Assembly (NCBI RefSeq): GCF_020176695.1
Contig: NZ_JAIWIA010000005.1
Span: forward strand, 62,001 to 126,000
DNA length: 64,000 nucleotides
DNA from: Massilia sp. MS-15
GTDB lineage: Bacteria; Pseudomonadota; Gammaproteobacteria; Burkholderiales; Burkholderiaceae_D
Direction of reading: 5' to 3'
Each line of letters starts with the position of its first letter. The first letter of the stretch is position 1. Below the pieces are notes generated by a model, which saw only the letters and a list, made by a program, of their open reading frames with translations, had not been told where the DNA came from and made no database searches. Below, one piece after another: positions 1 to 8,428 of this stretch. A program made the position numbers and the translations under genes.

Positions 1-898
1 GCACCGATTTCGCACACGGCACGCCTTCGGCCACGTGGCCCAGTTCGGCCACGATGGTATCCAGCTGCTTGCCCTGGGCCAGCGCCAGGCCGACGCGGCG
101 GTTGCGCGACAGGTCGCCCGTGCAGGTGAGGATCAGGTCGCCCATGCCGGCCAGGCCCATGAAGGTGGCGGGCTGGGCGCCGAGGTGCACGCCAAGCCGG
201 GTGATCTCGGCCAGGCCACGCGTGATCAATGCCGCACGCGCGTTCAGGCCCAGGCCCAGGCCGTCGGCGGCGCCGGTGGCGATCGCCATCACGTTCTTCA
301 CGGCGCCGCCTACTTCCACGCCGACCATGTCGTCGCAGGAATAGACACGCAGATTGTCGCCGTGCGCCGCGGCCACTACGCGGTCGCGCAGCGCTTCCGA
401 GGTGGAGGCGACCGTCAGCGCGCAGGGCAGGCCGCGCGCCACTTCCTGGGCGAACGAAGGGCCGGACAGGGCCGCGCCCGGCACCGCCTGGCCCAGCACC
501 TCGTCCTTGACCTGGTGCGGCAGCAGGCCGGTGCCGGCTTCGAAGCCCTTGCACAGCCAGACCACATTCGGCACCGCGCGCCCCTTCAGCTGTTCCAGCA
601 GCGGACGCAGGCCGGCCACCGGGCAGGCCAGGACCAGTAACGGGGCCTGCTCCGGATCCGCCTCGACCACGTGCGCCAGGGCGGCATCGAGGTCGGCGCC
701 CAGCTTCAGGTTCGCGGGCAGCGGGTAGCCGGGCAGGTAGTGCAGGTTTTCGCGCGCCGCTTCGGTCTCGGCCATCTGGGCCGGGTTGCGGCCCCACAGC
801 AGGACGTCGTGGCGGCGGGCCAGGGCGATCGCCATGGCCGTGCCCCAGGCGCCGGCGCCGAGGACGGTGATCTTGGAGGGAGTTTTTTGTTCTTGCAT
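1..898 (-). CDS. gpsA: Glycerol-3-phosphate dehydrogenase [NAD(P)+], C-terminus outside window
   Basis: Cytosolic enzyme that makes sn-glycerol 3-phosphate from dihydroxyacetone phosphate for phospholipid synthesis. The reverse strand reads from an ATG at 898 to the window edge without a stop, giving about 299 residues of a family that is usually 330-340. The N-terminal nucleotide-binding motif [10 protein letters not shown] lies near residues 14-23. Later segments [12 protein letters not shown] and [20 protein letters not shown] carry the conserved catalytic lysine region. It is followed 14 bases from its start by the end of the SH3-like gene on the same strand, and secB and grxC lie further upstream, so co-transcription with secB is plausible. 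Family identification is secure; only the C-terminal end is missing. Confidence 0.95.
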   Translation of the reverse strand, partial: MQEQKTPSKITVLGAGAWGTAMAIALARRHDVLLWGRNPAQMAETEAARENLHYLPGYPLPANLKLGADLDAALAHVVEADPEQAPLLVLACPVAGLRPLLEQLKGRAVPNVVWLCKGFEAGTGLLPHQVKDEVLGQAVPGAALSGPSFAQEVARGLPCALTVASTSEALRDRVVAAAHGDNLRVYSCDDMVGVEVGGAVKNVMAIATGAADGLGLGLNARAALITRGLAEITRLGVHLGAQPATFMGLAGMGDLILTCTGDLSRNRRVGLALAQGKQLDTIVAELGHVAEGVPCAKSV

Positions 899-912
899 GC
901 TTGAGCTGGGCC

Positions 913-1365
913 TCACCGGCCCCAGACGTCGTTGGCGCGGACATAGCCGTCGATGCCGTCGCGGTGGCGCACCCGGGCCCAGGCGGCGGCGTTCGGATCG
1001 AGCAGCTCGAGGACGACACCCTTGTCGGCGGTCATCAAGACCTGGCTCGATTCATCCGGGCCGGCGTATACCCGGGCGCCGGGCGTGCGCACCACCAGCC
1101 TGCGCACCGCGCTCAGGCCCCTGGCCTGGGTCCAGGCCAGGTCGCCGTCGGCGTCGCGCACCTTGACCCAGTCGCCATAGCTCGATACCACCTGCAGCGG
1201 CATGCCGCGCGGCGCCAGGTACATCCGGGTGCCTTTGGCCGAGGGAGTGTCGTACAGGATCACCGGGGCCGCGCCGACGCTCTTGAAGTCGAGGGCGGAT
1301 GCGGACGGCGTCGCCGGCAGGAGCAGGAGCAGGAGCAGGCTGGCGAGGAGACGGGCTGGAATCAT
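913..1365 (-). CDS. Exported SH3-like domain protein
   Basis: A 150-residue protein with a clear N-terminal signal peptide (leucine-rich core, cleavage likely after the SASA stretch near residue 24). The remainder resembles two bacterial SH3-like modules: one around [18 protein letters not shown] with the [17 protein letters not shown] ending, the second around [20 protein letters not shown] with the [18 protein letters not shown] ending. Such domains often bind peptidoglycan or sit in periplasmic scaffolds; a substrate is not visible here. It lies between secB and gpsA on the same strand. It is probably periplasmic; the exact function is unknown. Confidence 0.8.
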   Translation of the reverse strand: MIPARLLASLLLLLLLPATPSASALDFKSVGAAPVILYDTPSAKGTRMYLAPRGMPLQVVSSYGDWVKVRDADGDLAWTQARGLSAVRRLVVRTPGARVYAGPDESSQVLMTADKGVVLELLDPNAAAWARVRHRDGIDGYVRANDVWGR

Positions 1366-1417
1366 GGCGGGCCGAAGACGAACGGAAGACCGTAAATGAA
1401 CCGGGGCGCCGGAGGAA

Positions 1418-1440
1418 CGGACGCCGCGCTGCGGCGTCCG
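1418..1440 (-). terminator. Hairpin downstream of secB, possible terminator
   Basis: A perfect 10-bp stem (CGGACGCCGC / GCGGCGTCCG) with a 3-base loop sits 13 bases past the secB stop. There is no following T-run on the minus strand, so it may be an attenuator or RNA-stabilising hairpin rather than a full intrinsic terminator. Confidence 0.45.
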
Positions 1441-1453
1441 CGAGAGGTAGTGC

Positions 1454-1912
1454 TTATTGTGCCGGAGCGGCGGCAGCCTGGGCCATTGCCTGCTGGCGCT
1501 GCTGGTAGAAGGCTTCGAAGTTGATCTCGGCCAGGTGCACCGGCGGGAAGCCTGCGCGGTTGATGATGTCGGCGATGTTGGCGCGCAGGTACGGGTACAC
1601 GATGTTCGGGCAGCCGATGCCCAGCAGCGGATCCATCTGCTCGGCCGGGATGTTGCGTGCTTCGAAGATGCCTGCCTGCTTGCCTTCGACCAGGAAGGCG
1701 ACCTTGTCCTTCAGCTTGGCGGTGACGGTGATGGTCACGGTGCTTTCGTAGATGCCATCGGCGATGCTTTCGGCGCCGACGTCCAGCGACACTTCGATGC
1801 TCGGAGCTTCTTGCTCGAGGAAGATGGCTGGCGAATTCGGTTGTTCCAGCGACATGTCTTTCAGGTAGACGCGTTGGATTTGGAATACGGGTTGCAGGTT
1901 TTCGTCAGACAT
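1454..1912 (-). CDS. secB: Protein-export chaperone SecB
   Basis: A 152-residue cytosolic tetrameric chaperone that keeps preproteins unfolded and passes them to SecA. The sequence fits the family along its whole length: the [22 protein letters not shown] opening (residues about 9-30), the central beta core with [20 protein letters not shown], and the [15 protein letters not shown] end. The C-terminal tail is alanine and glutamine rich, as in other betaproteobacteria. It follows grxC on the same strand, a common pairing in proteobacteria, with a 143-base gap that contains a hairpin and a possible promoter. Identification is secure. Confidence 0.97.
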   Translation of the reverse strand: MSDENLQPVFQIQRVYLKDMSLEQPNSPAIFLEQEAPSIEVSLDVGAESIADGIYESTVTITVTAKLKDKVAFLVEGKQAGIFEARNIPAEQMDPLLGIGCPNIVYPYLRANIADIINRAGFPPVHLAEINFEAFYQQRQQAMAQAAAAPAQ

Positions 1913-1978
1913 GGAACGCTTTCTAAATTAAGGGTGGACGGGCGCGCCGTCCCGGTACTTTGGTCAAACGCGACGGCA

Positions 1979-2005
1979 ATTGTATCAAAATCAATTTGGA
2001 TGCAA
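1979..2005 (-). promoter_or_regulatory. Possible secB promoter
   Basis: On the minus strand TTGCAT (2005-2000) and TACAAT (1984-1979) resemble sigma-70 -35 and -10 boxes. The spacer is 15 bases, shorter than ideal. They sit in the only A+T-rich patch between grxC and secB. Confidence 0.35.
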
Positions 2006-2026
2006 TACCCCTGCCGCCGTTGGCCG

Positions 2027-2046
2027 GAGCCCGTCAAATCGGGCTC
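2027..2046 (-). terminator. Hairpin after grxC
   Basis: Perfect 7-bp stem GAGCCCG / CGGGCTC with a 6-base A/T-rich loop, 9 bases past the grxC stop. There is no T-run after it on the minus strand, so terminator function is uncertain. Confidence 0.4.
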
Positions 2047-2055
2047 TCCTGTCGT

Positions 2056-2319
2056 TCAGGCGCCTTTCAGCATCGGGTCGAGACGGCCCGCCTGGTCGAG
2101 TGCGTACAGGTCGTCGAAGCCGCCGACGTGGGTGTCGTCCACGTAGATCTGGGGCACGGTGCGGCGGCCGGTGCGCTGCATCATGATCTGGCGCTGCTCC
2201 GGGTCGAGGTCGACGCGGATGCGTTCGATGTCGGTCACGCCCTTGGCTTCGAGCAGGCGCTCGGCGCGCACGCAATACGGGCAGTTGGCAGTGTGGTAGA
2301 GAACGACGTGTGCGGACAT
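2056..2319 (-). CDS. grxC: Glutaredoxin 3
   Basis: An 87-residue cytosolic thiol-disulfide oxidoreductase using glutathione. The dithiol active site CPYC is at residues 13-16. The family motifs RRTVPQIYVDDTHVGGFDDLYAL follow with the cis-proline in TVPQ and the glutathione-contacting GGFDD. Length is typical for GrxC (82-90). It lies 23 bases downstream of the rhodanese gene on the same strand, so the two are probably co-transcribed, and it precedes secB. Confidence 0.96.
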   Translation of the reverse strand: MSAHVVLYHTANCPYCVRAERLLEAKGVTDIERIRVDLDPEQRQIMMQRTGRRTVPQIYVDDTHVGGFDDLYALDQAGRLDPMLKGA

Positions 2320-2342
2320 GGATGCTTCCTCCTGAATGTTTA

Positions 2343-2744
2343 TTACTTGGTCACCGGCAAGCCAGCCGCGACCCAGGCCGCCTGGCCGCCTTCGAGCGCG
2401 TGCGCGTCCGCGAAGCCGGCCGCCGTCAGCAGGCGCACGGCCTTGTCGGCGCGCGCGCCGCTCTGGCAGACAACGATCACGGTGCGGTTCTTCGACTTCT
2501 CCAGCTCGCCGATCCGGTTGCCCAAGTCTGCCAGTGGGATGTTTTTCGCGTCGCGCAGGTGGGCGCTGCCGAATTCCTCGGCGGAACGCACGTCGAGCAC
2601 GAGGGTCTTGCCGCGGTTGATCATCTGCGTGGCCTGCAGCGCGGTAGCGCGCTTGCCGCGCGGGGCCAGTGCCGGCCAGAGCAGGGCGCCGCCCGAGATC
2701 ACGGCGATCGCCACCACGAAAATATTATCGAGAATGAAATTCAC
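2343..2744 (-). CDS. Membrane-anchored rhodanese-like protein
   Basis: 133 residues from a GTG start (VNFILDN...). I chose the GTG at 2744 because translation then opens directly with an N-terminal membrane helix (about residues 6-22). An upstream ATG would add a poorly conserved tail and run into the gpmA promoter. After the helix is one rhodanese domain with LVLDVRSAEEF and the active loop VCQSGARADKA, whose cysteine would carry the persulfide. This short membrane-anchored form is common upstream of grxC and secB in beta- and gammaproteobacteria. Substrate unknown; the domain likely faces the cytoplasm (inference). Confidence 0.88.
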   Translation of the reverse strand: MNFILDNIFVVAIAVISGGALLWPALAPRGKRATALQATQMINRGKTLVLDVRSAEEFGSAHLRDAKNIPLADLGNRIGELEKSKNRTVIVVCQSGARADKAVRLLTAAGFADAHALEGGQAAWVAAGLPVTK

Positions 2745-2754
2745 AAGGGTTCCG

Positions 2755-2783
2755 TTGGTTGAACTGAATCGGGGCATTATAAA
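2755..2783 (+). promoter_or_regulatory. Probable sigma-70 promoter of gpmA
   Basis: TTGGTT (2755-2760) and TATAAA (2778-2783) are separated by exactly 17 bases in the divergent gap between the rhodanese gene and gpmA. The start of transcription would be near 2790, about 55 bases ahead of the gpmA ATG. Confidence 0.6.
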
Positions 2784-2844
2784 ATAAGATGCTGGACCGG
2801 ATTTCAATCGCAGTTTCGCACTTGTTCAACTTAAAGAAGAGCTT

Positions 2845-3591
2845 ATGTACAAAATCGTATTCATGCGCCATGGCGAGTCCACCTGGAACCTGGAAAACCG
2901 CTTCACCGGCTGGACCGATGTCGACCTGACCGAGAAAGGCATCAGGGAGGCGAAGACGGCCGGCCGCGTGCTCAAGGAAGCCGGTTTCACCTTCGACCTG
3001 GCGTATACCTCGGTGCTCAAGCGTGCGATCCGCACCCTGTGGCTGGCGCTGGACGAAATGGACGCGATGTACCTGCCGATCAAGAACGACTGGCGCCTGA
3101 ACGAACGCCACTATGGCGCCCTGCAGGGCCTGGACAAGGGCGAGACCGCCGCCAAGTACGGCGACGAGCAGGTGCTGGTCTGGCGCCGCAGCTACGACAC
3201 CCCGCCTCCTGCACTGGAAGAAAGCGACGAGCGCACCTCGTTCAAGGACCCGCGCTACGCCGGCCTGGACAAGGCGCAGATCCCGCTCACCGAATGCCTG
3301 AAGGACACGGTGGCGCGCGTGATGCCGGCCTGGAATGAAGAAATCGCCCCGGCCATCCGCGCCGGCAAGAAGATCCTGATCTCGGCCCACGGCAATAGCT
3401 TGCGCGCCATCATCAAGATGCTGGACAACATCAGCGACAGCGACATCGTCGGCCTCAACATCCCGAACGGCCAGCCGCTGGTGTACGAACTGGACGACAA
3501 CCTGAAGCCGATCCGGCACTACTACCTGGGCGACCAGGAAGCGATCGCCGCCGCCATGGCGGCCGTGGCCAACCAAGGGAAGGCGAAGTAA
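2845..3591 (+). CDS. gpmA: 2,3-bisphosphoglycerate-dependent phosphoglycerate mutase
   Basis: Glycolytic enzyme interconverting 3- and 2-phosphoglycerate through a phosphohistidine. The 248-residue length is typical. The catalytic RHGES is at residues 8-12, followed by [15 protein letters not shown]. The second catalytic histidine lies in [11 protein letters not shown], and the [11 protein letters not shown] segment is present. An AAGAAGAG ribosome-binding region precedes the ATG. The TTG start of the next gene follows the stop by only three bases, so gpmA and the EnvC-like gene are translated from one message. Confidence 0.98.
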   Translation: MYKIVFMRHGESTWNLENRFTGWTDVDLTEKGIREAKTAGRVLKEAGFTFDLAYTSVLKRAIRTLWLALDEMDAMYLPIKNDWRLNERHYGALQGLDKGETAAKYGDEQVLVWRRSYDTPPPALEESDERTSFKDPRYAGLDKAQIPLTECLKDTVARVMPAWNEEIAPAIRAGKKILISAHGNSLRAIIKMLDNISDSDIVGLNIPNGQPLVYELDDNLKPIRHYYLGDQEAIAAAMAAVANQGKAK

Positions 3592-3594
3592 GTC

Positions 3595-5013
3595 TTGCGT
3601 TTGCCATCCACGAAGCCGGCCGGCGCGCTGCTGTGCGCGCTGCTGGCGCTTGCCTTTTCCGATTCCGCCCTCGCCCAGCGCCAGACCGACCGCAGCCGCC
3701 AGAAGGCGACGGCGGAAAAGCAGCGCGTCGGCATCCAGCAAAAGCTGGAAGCGATCAAGCGCGACATCGCCCGCACCGAAGACGCGCGCGACGATGCCGC
3801 CGACGAACTGGCGGCCTCGGAAGCCGCGATTTCCGACGCCAACCGCGCCCTGCGCGACCTGGCCGAGGAACAGGACGCGACCAGCACCCGCCTGCACGCG
3901 CTGTCGACGGAAGGCGAGCGCCTGCAGCAAACAATTGTTAATCAAAAGAAACAATTGTCGCAGCTGCTGCGCGAGCACTACGTGGCCGGCAACGAAGACC
4001 GGATCAAGCTGCTGCTGTCGGGCGACAACCCGAACCGCATCCACCGCGACCTGCAGATGATGGCCTATGTATCGCAGGCCCAGGCGAAACTGCTGACCTC
4101 CTTGCGGGCCAACCTGGCCGAGGTCGAGACCAACCGCGACAAGGTCGAGAACGCCCAGCAGGAGTTGCAGGAAATCGCCGACGAGCAGCGCCAGCAGAAG
4201 GACGTGCTGGAAAAGCAAAAGGCGAAACGCGCCGCGCTGCTGCAGAACCTGTCCACTCGCCTGGCCGACCAGCGCAAGCAGGCCGACCGCCTGCAGCGCG
4301 ACGAGCAGCGCATGTCCGGCCTGGTGGACCGCCTGACGCGCCTGATCCGCGAGCAGGAAGAGGCCGAGCGCCGGCGCCAGGCCGCGCTGGCCGCGGCCAA
4401 GGCCAAGGCCGAGGCGGAAGAAAGGGCGCGTGCCCTGGCCCGCGCCAAGGCCGCCGCCGAGAGGGCCGAGCGCGAGCGCATCGCGCGCCAGAATGCCAAG
4501 CCCGGTAGCAAGCCGGTGCCGGAACCGGAACGGCCGCGGGTGGCCGAGCAGCCGGTGCCGGAAACGAAACCGAGCGCGCCGCCGCCGCCCGAGGTCGCGC
4601 TGCCGCCAGTGCCGGCCGGCGCCTTTGCCGGCATGAAGGGCCGGCTGGCGGTGCCGGTGCACGGCAGCGTCGCGGCCCGCTTCGGCAGCCGGCGCGGCCA
4701 GGGCCCGAGCTGGAAAGGCATGTTCATCAAGGCGCCGGAAGGGGCCGAGGTGCGCGCCGCCGGCCCGGGCCGCGTCGTGCATGCCGACTGGCTGCGCGGC
4801 TGGGGCAATGTGATCATCATCGACCATGGCGGCGAATACCTGACCACCTACGGCAACAACTCGGCCCTGCTGAAACGGGCTGGCGACATGGTCAAGGCCG
4901 GGGAGGTGATCGCGAGCGCGGGCAACACCGGCGGCAACGAGGAATCGGGGCTATACTTCGAGCTCAGGCATCGCGGCCAGCCCCTGGATCCGGCCGGCTG
5001 GATCAAATTCTAG
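3595..5013 (+). CDS. EnvC-type murein hydrolase activator (degenerate M23/LytM)
   Basis: 472 residues from a TTG start three bases after gpmA. There is a signal peptide (about residues 1-27, cleavage near ALAQ), then a long charged coiled coil (about 35-250) and a basic alanine-rich coil. A proline-rich linker (about 300-340) and a C-terminal LytM domain (about 345-472) follow. The LytM metal-binding residues are not conserved: the first His-x-x-x-Asp site reads KGMFIKA, the second reads TTYGNN, and the last HxH is replaced by LYFELRH. The same loss is known in E. coli EnvC, a non-catalytic activator of cell-division amidases. The role is therefore inferred as periplasmic activation of amidases at the septum. 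It is probably co-transcribed with ctpA, 10 bases downstream. Confidence 0.9.
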   Translation: MRLPSTKPAGALLCALLALAFSDSALAQRQTDRSRQKATAEKQRVGIQQKLEAIKRDIARTEDARDDAADELAASEAAISDANRALRDLAEEQDATSTRLHALSTEGERLQQTIVNQKKQLSQLLREHYVAGNEDRIKLLLSGDNPNRIHRDLQMMAYVSQAQAKLLTSLRANLAEVETNRDKVENAQQELQEIADEQRQQKDVLEKQKAKRAALLQNLSTRLADQRKQADRLQRDEQRMSGLVDRLTRLIREQEEAERRRQAALAAAKAKAEAEERARALARAKAAAERAERERIARQNAKPGSKPVPEPERPRVAEQPVPETKPSAPPPPEVALPPVPAGAFAGMKGRLAVPVHGSVAARFGSRRGQGPSWKGMFIKAPEGAEVRAAGPGRVVHADWLRGWGNVIIIDHGGEYLTTYGNNSALLKRAGDMVKAGEVIASAGNTGGNEESGLYFELRHRGQPLDPAGWIKF

Positions 5014-5023
5014 GGACACGATT

Positions 5024-6496
5024 ATGGGTAAGGCAAAGAACATTGGGCTGATCGGACTGGGCATGGTGGCCGGCGTGGCCGCCTCCTTCCAGTTCTCGGC
5101 CCATGCGCAGAAGGAAACCGCCGCGCCACTGCCGCTTGACGAGCTGCGCCAGCTGGCCGATGTGTACGGCCTGATCAAGTCCGACTACGTCGAGCCGGTC
5201 GAGGACAAGAAGCTCCTCACCGAAGCCATCGGCGGCATGGTCGCCTCGCTCGACCCGCATTCCGTCTACCTCGACCAGAAGTCCTTCCGCGAGATGAAGG
5301 AATCGGTGCAGGGCAAGTTCGTCGGCGTCGGCATCGAGGTCGCCAGCGAGGACGGCTACGTGAAGATCGTCGCCCCGATCGAGGATTCGCCGGCGCACAA
5401 GGCCGGCATCAAGTCCGGCGACCTGATCACCCGCATCGACAACGTCCCGGTGCGCAATATGTCGCTCGACGAAGCGGTCAAGCGCATGCGCGGCAAGGCC
5501 GGCAGCAAGGTCACGCTCACCATCGCCCGCCGCGGCGAGGACCGTCCCTGGGTGGTGCAGGTAGAGCGCCAGGAAATCGCGGTGGCCAGCGTCAAGGCGA
5601 AGATGGTCGAACCGGGCTATGCCTGGCTGCGCGTGAGCCAGTTCCAGGAAAACACTGTCGAAGAACTGGCGAAGAAGGCCAAGGGCCTGTATGCCGAGAA
5701 TCCGGACATCAAGGGCCTGGTGCTCGACCTGCGCAACGACCCGGGCGGCCTGCTGCCGGGCGCGATCGGCGTCTCGGCCGCCTTCCTGCCCCAGCCGGAC
5801 CAATTGATCGTCTCGACCAAGGGGCAGTTGCCGGATTCGAACCAGCAGTTCTTCGGCCGCCGCGAATACTATGCGCAGCGCGGCGCCGACCCGCTGGCCG
5901 GGCTGCCGGCTGGCCTGAAAACCGTGCCGATGGTGGTGCTGGTCAATGGCGGCTCGGCCTCGGCTTCCGAAATCGTGGCCGGCGCGCTGCAGGACTACAA
6001 GCGCGCGATCGTGATGGGCAGCCAGACCTTCGGCAAGGGTTCGGTGCAGACCCTGCGCCAGCTGTCGCCCGACACGGCCGTGAAGCTGACCACGGCGCGC
6101 TACTACACGCCGAAGGGTCGCCCGATCCAGGCGGTGGGCATCGTGCCCGACCTGCGGGTCGATGAAACGGCCGAGGGCGACGCGCTGGCCGCGCTGCGCG
6201 TGCGCGAGGCCGACCTCGAGCGCCACCTGGCCGGCGAGGCCGAGAAAACCCCGGCCGCCAAGGACAAGAAGGCCGCCTTCGACGCCCAGCAGCGCGCCCT
6301 GGCCCAGCTGAAGGACCGCAAGCCGCTCGACTACGGCAGCAAGGACGATTTCCAGCTGATGCAGGCGATCAATCATTTCAAGGGGCAGCCGGTGCAGCTG
6401 GCCAAGTCCGCGCCGCAGGCCGCCAAGCCCGCCGCCCCCAAGACCCTGCCCGGAACGGAGCAGAAACCGCCAGAACTCAAGGCACCCAAAAAGTAG
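5024..6496 (+). CDS. ctpA: Carboxy-terminal processing protease, S41 family
   Basis: 490 residues with an N-terminal signal or anchor (about 7-27), a short helical lead, a PDZ domain (about 95-180) and an S41 protease domain. The catalytic serine lies in GGSASASEIVAGAL (near residue 312) and the lysine in QTFGKGSVQT (near 338), the serine-lysine dyad of CtpA/Prc. The C-terminus is alanine, proline and lysine rich, ending in KAPKK. It is periplasmic and likely trims or degrades envelope proteins. It lies downstream of the EnvC-like gene, a linkage seen in other betaproteobacteria. The TAG stop is part of the repeat at 6493. Confidence 0.94.
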   Translation: MGKAKNIGLIGLGMVAGVAASFQFSAHAQKETAAPLPLDELRQLADVYGLIKSDYVEPVEDKKLLTEAIGGMVASLDPHSVYLDQKSFREMKESVQGKFVGVGIEVASEDGYVKIVAPIEDSPAHKAGIKSGDLITRIDNVPVRNMSLDEAVKRMRGKAGSKVTLTIARRGEDRPWVVQVERQEIAVASVKAKMVEPGYAWLRVSQFQENTVEELAKKAKGLYAENPDIKGLVLDLRNDPGGLLPGAIGVSAAFLPQPDQLIVSTKGQLPDSNQQFFGRREYYAQRGADPLAGLPAGLKTVPMVVLVNGGSASASEIVAGALQDYKRAIVMGSQTFGKGSVQTLRQLSPDTAVKLTTARYYTPKGRPIQAVGIVPDLRVDETAEGDALAALRVREADLERHLAGEAEKTPAAKDKKAAFDAQQRALAQLKDRKPLDYGSKDDFQLMQAINHFKGQPVQLAKSAPQAAKPAAPKTLPGTEQKPPELKAPKK

Positions 6497-6532
6497 GGTG
6501 GGCGGCTCCTCCGCCCACGCGGTGATCGCTAC
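6493..6532. repeat. Half copy of a palindromic intergenic repeat
   Basis: It begins GTAGGGTGGGCGGCT and continues to CCGCCCACGCG, forming one hairpin. It matches the outer-left and inner-left modules of the full copies at 44070 and 51293. The TAG at 6494-6496 is the stop codon of ctpA. The right half of the element is absent. Confidence 0.75.
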
Positions 6533-6592
6533 AGGGTCCGAGGTCGCGCAGTCGATCTCGCCCTGATCCTTGATGCAAGCCCATCCAGCCGC

Positions 6593-7384
6593 ATGAACGA
6601 CTCCCAACTCCTGCGCTATTCGCGCCACATCCTGCTCGACGAGATCGGCATCGACGGCCAGCAGCGCCTGCTCGACGCCCACGCCCTGCTGATCGGCGCC
6701 GGCGGCCTCGGCTCGCCCGCCGCCATGTACCTGGCCTCCGGCGGCATCGGCCGCATCACCCTGGTCGACGATGACGAGGTCGACCTGACCAACCTGCAGC
6801 GCCAGGTGATGCACACCACCGCCCGCATCGGCCAGCCCAAGGTCGCATCGGGACGCGAAGCCCTGCTTGCCATCAACCCCGACATCGACGTGCGGGCCCT
6901 GCGCGAACGCGTTGCCGGGGAACGCCTGCGGGAACTGGTACGCGAAGCCACGGTCGTACTCGATTGCAGCGACAACTTCGCCACCCGCCATGCCGTCAAC
7001 CGTGCCTGCGTGGAAGAGGGCAAGCCGCTGGTTTCCGGCGCCGTGATCCGCTTCGACGGCCAGCTCGCGGTGTTCGACACGCGCCGGCCCGAGGCGCCGT
7101 GCTACGCCTGTCTGTTTCCCGAGGACAGCCCGGTCGAGGACGTCGCTTGCAGCAGCATGGGCGTGTTCGCGCCCCTGGTCGGGGTGATCGGCACCATGCA
7201 GGCGGCCGAGGCGATGAAGCTGGTGGCCGGCATCGGAGACAGCCTGGCCGGGCGCCTGTTGCTGCTCGACGGCCGCGCGATGGCGTGGAGTGCGATGCGC
7301 ATCGGGCGCAACCCGTCCTGCCCGGCCTGCGCCAGCCGCGCCGGGAAATGCGTACAAAAACAAGACCGTTTGAAGACAGAATGA
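6593..7384 (+). CDS. moeB: HesA/MoeB/ThiF family adenylyltransferase
   Basis: 263 residues of an E1-like enzyme that adenylates the C-terminal glycine of a ubiquitin-fold sulfur carrier (MoaD or ThiS). The nucleotide motif GAGGLGSPAAMY is near residues 35-46, DLTNLQRQ near 63, and the structural zinc cysteine pairs are CYAC (near 170) and CPAC (near 243). The DVACSSMGVFAPLVG segment is the usual crossover loop. Length and motifs fit MoeB; a ThiF-like role cannot be excluded because no moaD or thiS is adjacent. A 96-base gap with the half repeat separates it from ctpA. Confidence 0.88.
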   Translation: MNDSQLLRYSRHILLDEIGIDGQQRLLDAHALLIGAGGLGSPAAMYLASGGIGRITLVDDDEVDLTNLQRQVMHTTARIGQPKVASGREALLAINPDIDVRALRERVAGERLRELVREATVVLDCSDNFATRHAVNRACVEEGKPLVSGAVIRFDGQLAVFDTRRPEAPCYACLFPEDSPVEDVACSSMGVFAPLVGVIGTMQAAEAMKLVAGIGDSLAGRLLLLDGRAMAWSAMRIGRNPSCPACASRAGKCVQKQDRLKTE

Positions 7385-7487
7385 AATCCGCGTCCCGCGT
7401 ACAATTTCTGGCGCATACCGGATAGCCCTCCTTCCGCGTGTGGCCTTATACTGTTAGGCTTCAGCGACGTCCTTACAAAGATTACTC

Positions 7488-7931
7488 ATGTACATTGATT
7501 TGCAACGCAAGCAGCGCCGCTCCCGCGGCTTCACCCTGGTCGAGATCATGGTGGTCGTGGTGATCATCGGCATTCTCGGTGCCCTGGTGGTGCCCAAGCT
7601 GCTCGGCCGCACCGGCGAGGCGCGCGTGACCGCCGCCCGCACCGACATCGCTACCATGATGCAGGCGCTCAAGCTCTACAAGCTCGACAACCAGCGCTAC
7701 CCGACCACCGAGCAAGGCCTGCAGGCCCTGATCACCAAGCCCACCTCGGGACCGGCCGCCAACGGCTGGAAGGCCGGCGGCTACATGGAAAAGCTGCCGA
7801 AAGACCCGTGGGGCAATCCTTACCAGTACCTGTCGCCCGGCATCCATGGCGAAGTGGACATCTTCTCGCTGGGCGCCGATGGCCAGCCGAGCGGTACCGG
7901 TGAGGATGCCGACGTCGGTTCCTGGGAATAA
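7488..7931 (+). CDS. gspG: Type II secretion major pseudopilin GspG
   Basis: 147 residues. A prepilin cleavage site RGFTLVEIM has the processed phenylalanine and the glutamate at +5, followed by a hydrophobic helix. The conserved GspG body follows: RYPTTEQGLQALITKP, LPKDPWGNPYQYLSPG, and the calcium-loop region DIFSLGADGQPSGTGEDADVGSW. It is the main subunit of the periplasmic pseudopilus that pushes substrates through the secretin. First gene of a 12-gene operon; gspH begins 8 bases after it. A TATACT -10-like hexamer at 7447 lies in the upstream gap, but no convincing -35 box was seen. Confidence 0.97.
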   Translation: MYIDLQRKQRRSRGFTLVEIMVVVVIIGILGALVVPKLLGRTGEARVTAARTDIATMMQALKLYKLDNQRYPTTEQGLQALITKPTSGPAANGWKAGGYMEKLPKDPWGNPYQYLSPGIHGEVDIFSLGADGQPSGTGEDADVGSWE

Positions 7932-7939
7932 GGGAGCCG

Positions 7940-8419
7940 ATGCGGGCCGGGCGCGCCCAGGGACGCAGCGGCGGCTTCACCCTGGTGGAGCTGCTGGTCG
8001 TGATGGTCATCATCGGCATCACGCTCGGGCTCGCTTCGCTGAACGCCATCCCGTCGCCGCGCCAGGACCTGCAGCAGGAAGCCCAGCGCCTGGCCCTGCT
8101 GCTGCAGCTGGCGCGTGACGAGGCCATCGTGCGCAACCGCCAGGTCGCCTTCGAGGCCAATCCCGAGCGCTACCGCTTCGTGGTGCGCAACGACACCGGC
8201 TGGGAGCCGGTCACGCGCGACGACCTGCTGCGTGAACGCACTTTCCGCGGCGCCCCGCTGCAGCTGGCGCTGGAACCTTCTACCACTGTCGAGCCTGGAA
8301 CCGTGCGCGTCACCTTCGGCCGCGAGCCGGTCGACAAGCCTTTCGTGCTGACCCTGGCCACCGGCGGCAACGCGGTGGCGATCCGGGCCGACGGCATCGG
8401 CCATTTCACCGTCGAGTAA
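7940..8419 (+). CDS. gspH: Type II secretion minor pseudopilin GspH
   Basis: 159 residues. The prepilin motif GGFTLVELLVVMVIIG is near residues 12-27, then the SPRQDLQQEAQRLALLLQLARDEAIVRNRQ helix typical of GspH and a beta-rich C-terminal half. It is one of the minor pseudopilins of the initiating tip complex. The start follows gspG by 8 bases and the stop precedes gspI by 9. Confidence 0.93.
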   Translation: MRAGRAQGRSGGFTLVELLVVMVIIGITLGLASLNAIPSPRQDLQQEAQRLALLLQLARDEAIVRNRQVAFEANPERYRFVVRNDTGWEPVTRDDLLRERTFRGAPLQLALEPSTTVEPGTVRVTFGREPVDKPFVLTLATGGNAVAIRADGIGHFTVE

Positions 8420-8428
8420 GGAGCGGGC

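Noticed and set aside
2725-4827. A 700-codon open frame on the minus strand
   Set aside because: Antisense to gpmA and the EnvC-like gene; no recognisable domain.
5003-7363. A 786-codon open frame on the minus strand
   Set aside because: Antisense to ctpA and moeB, whose family motifs are intact on the plus strand.
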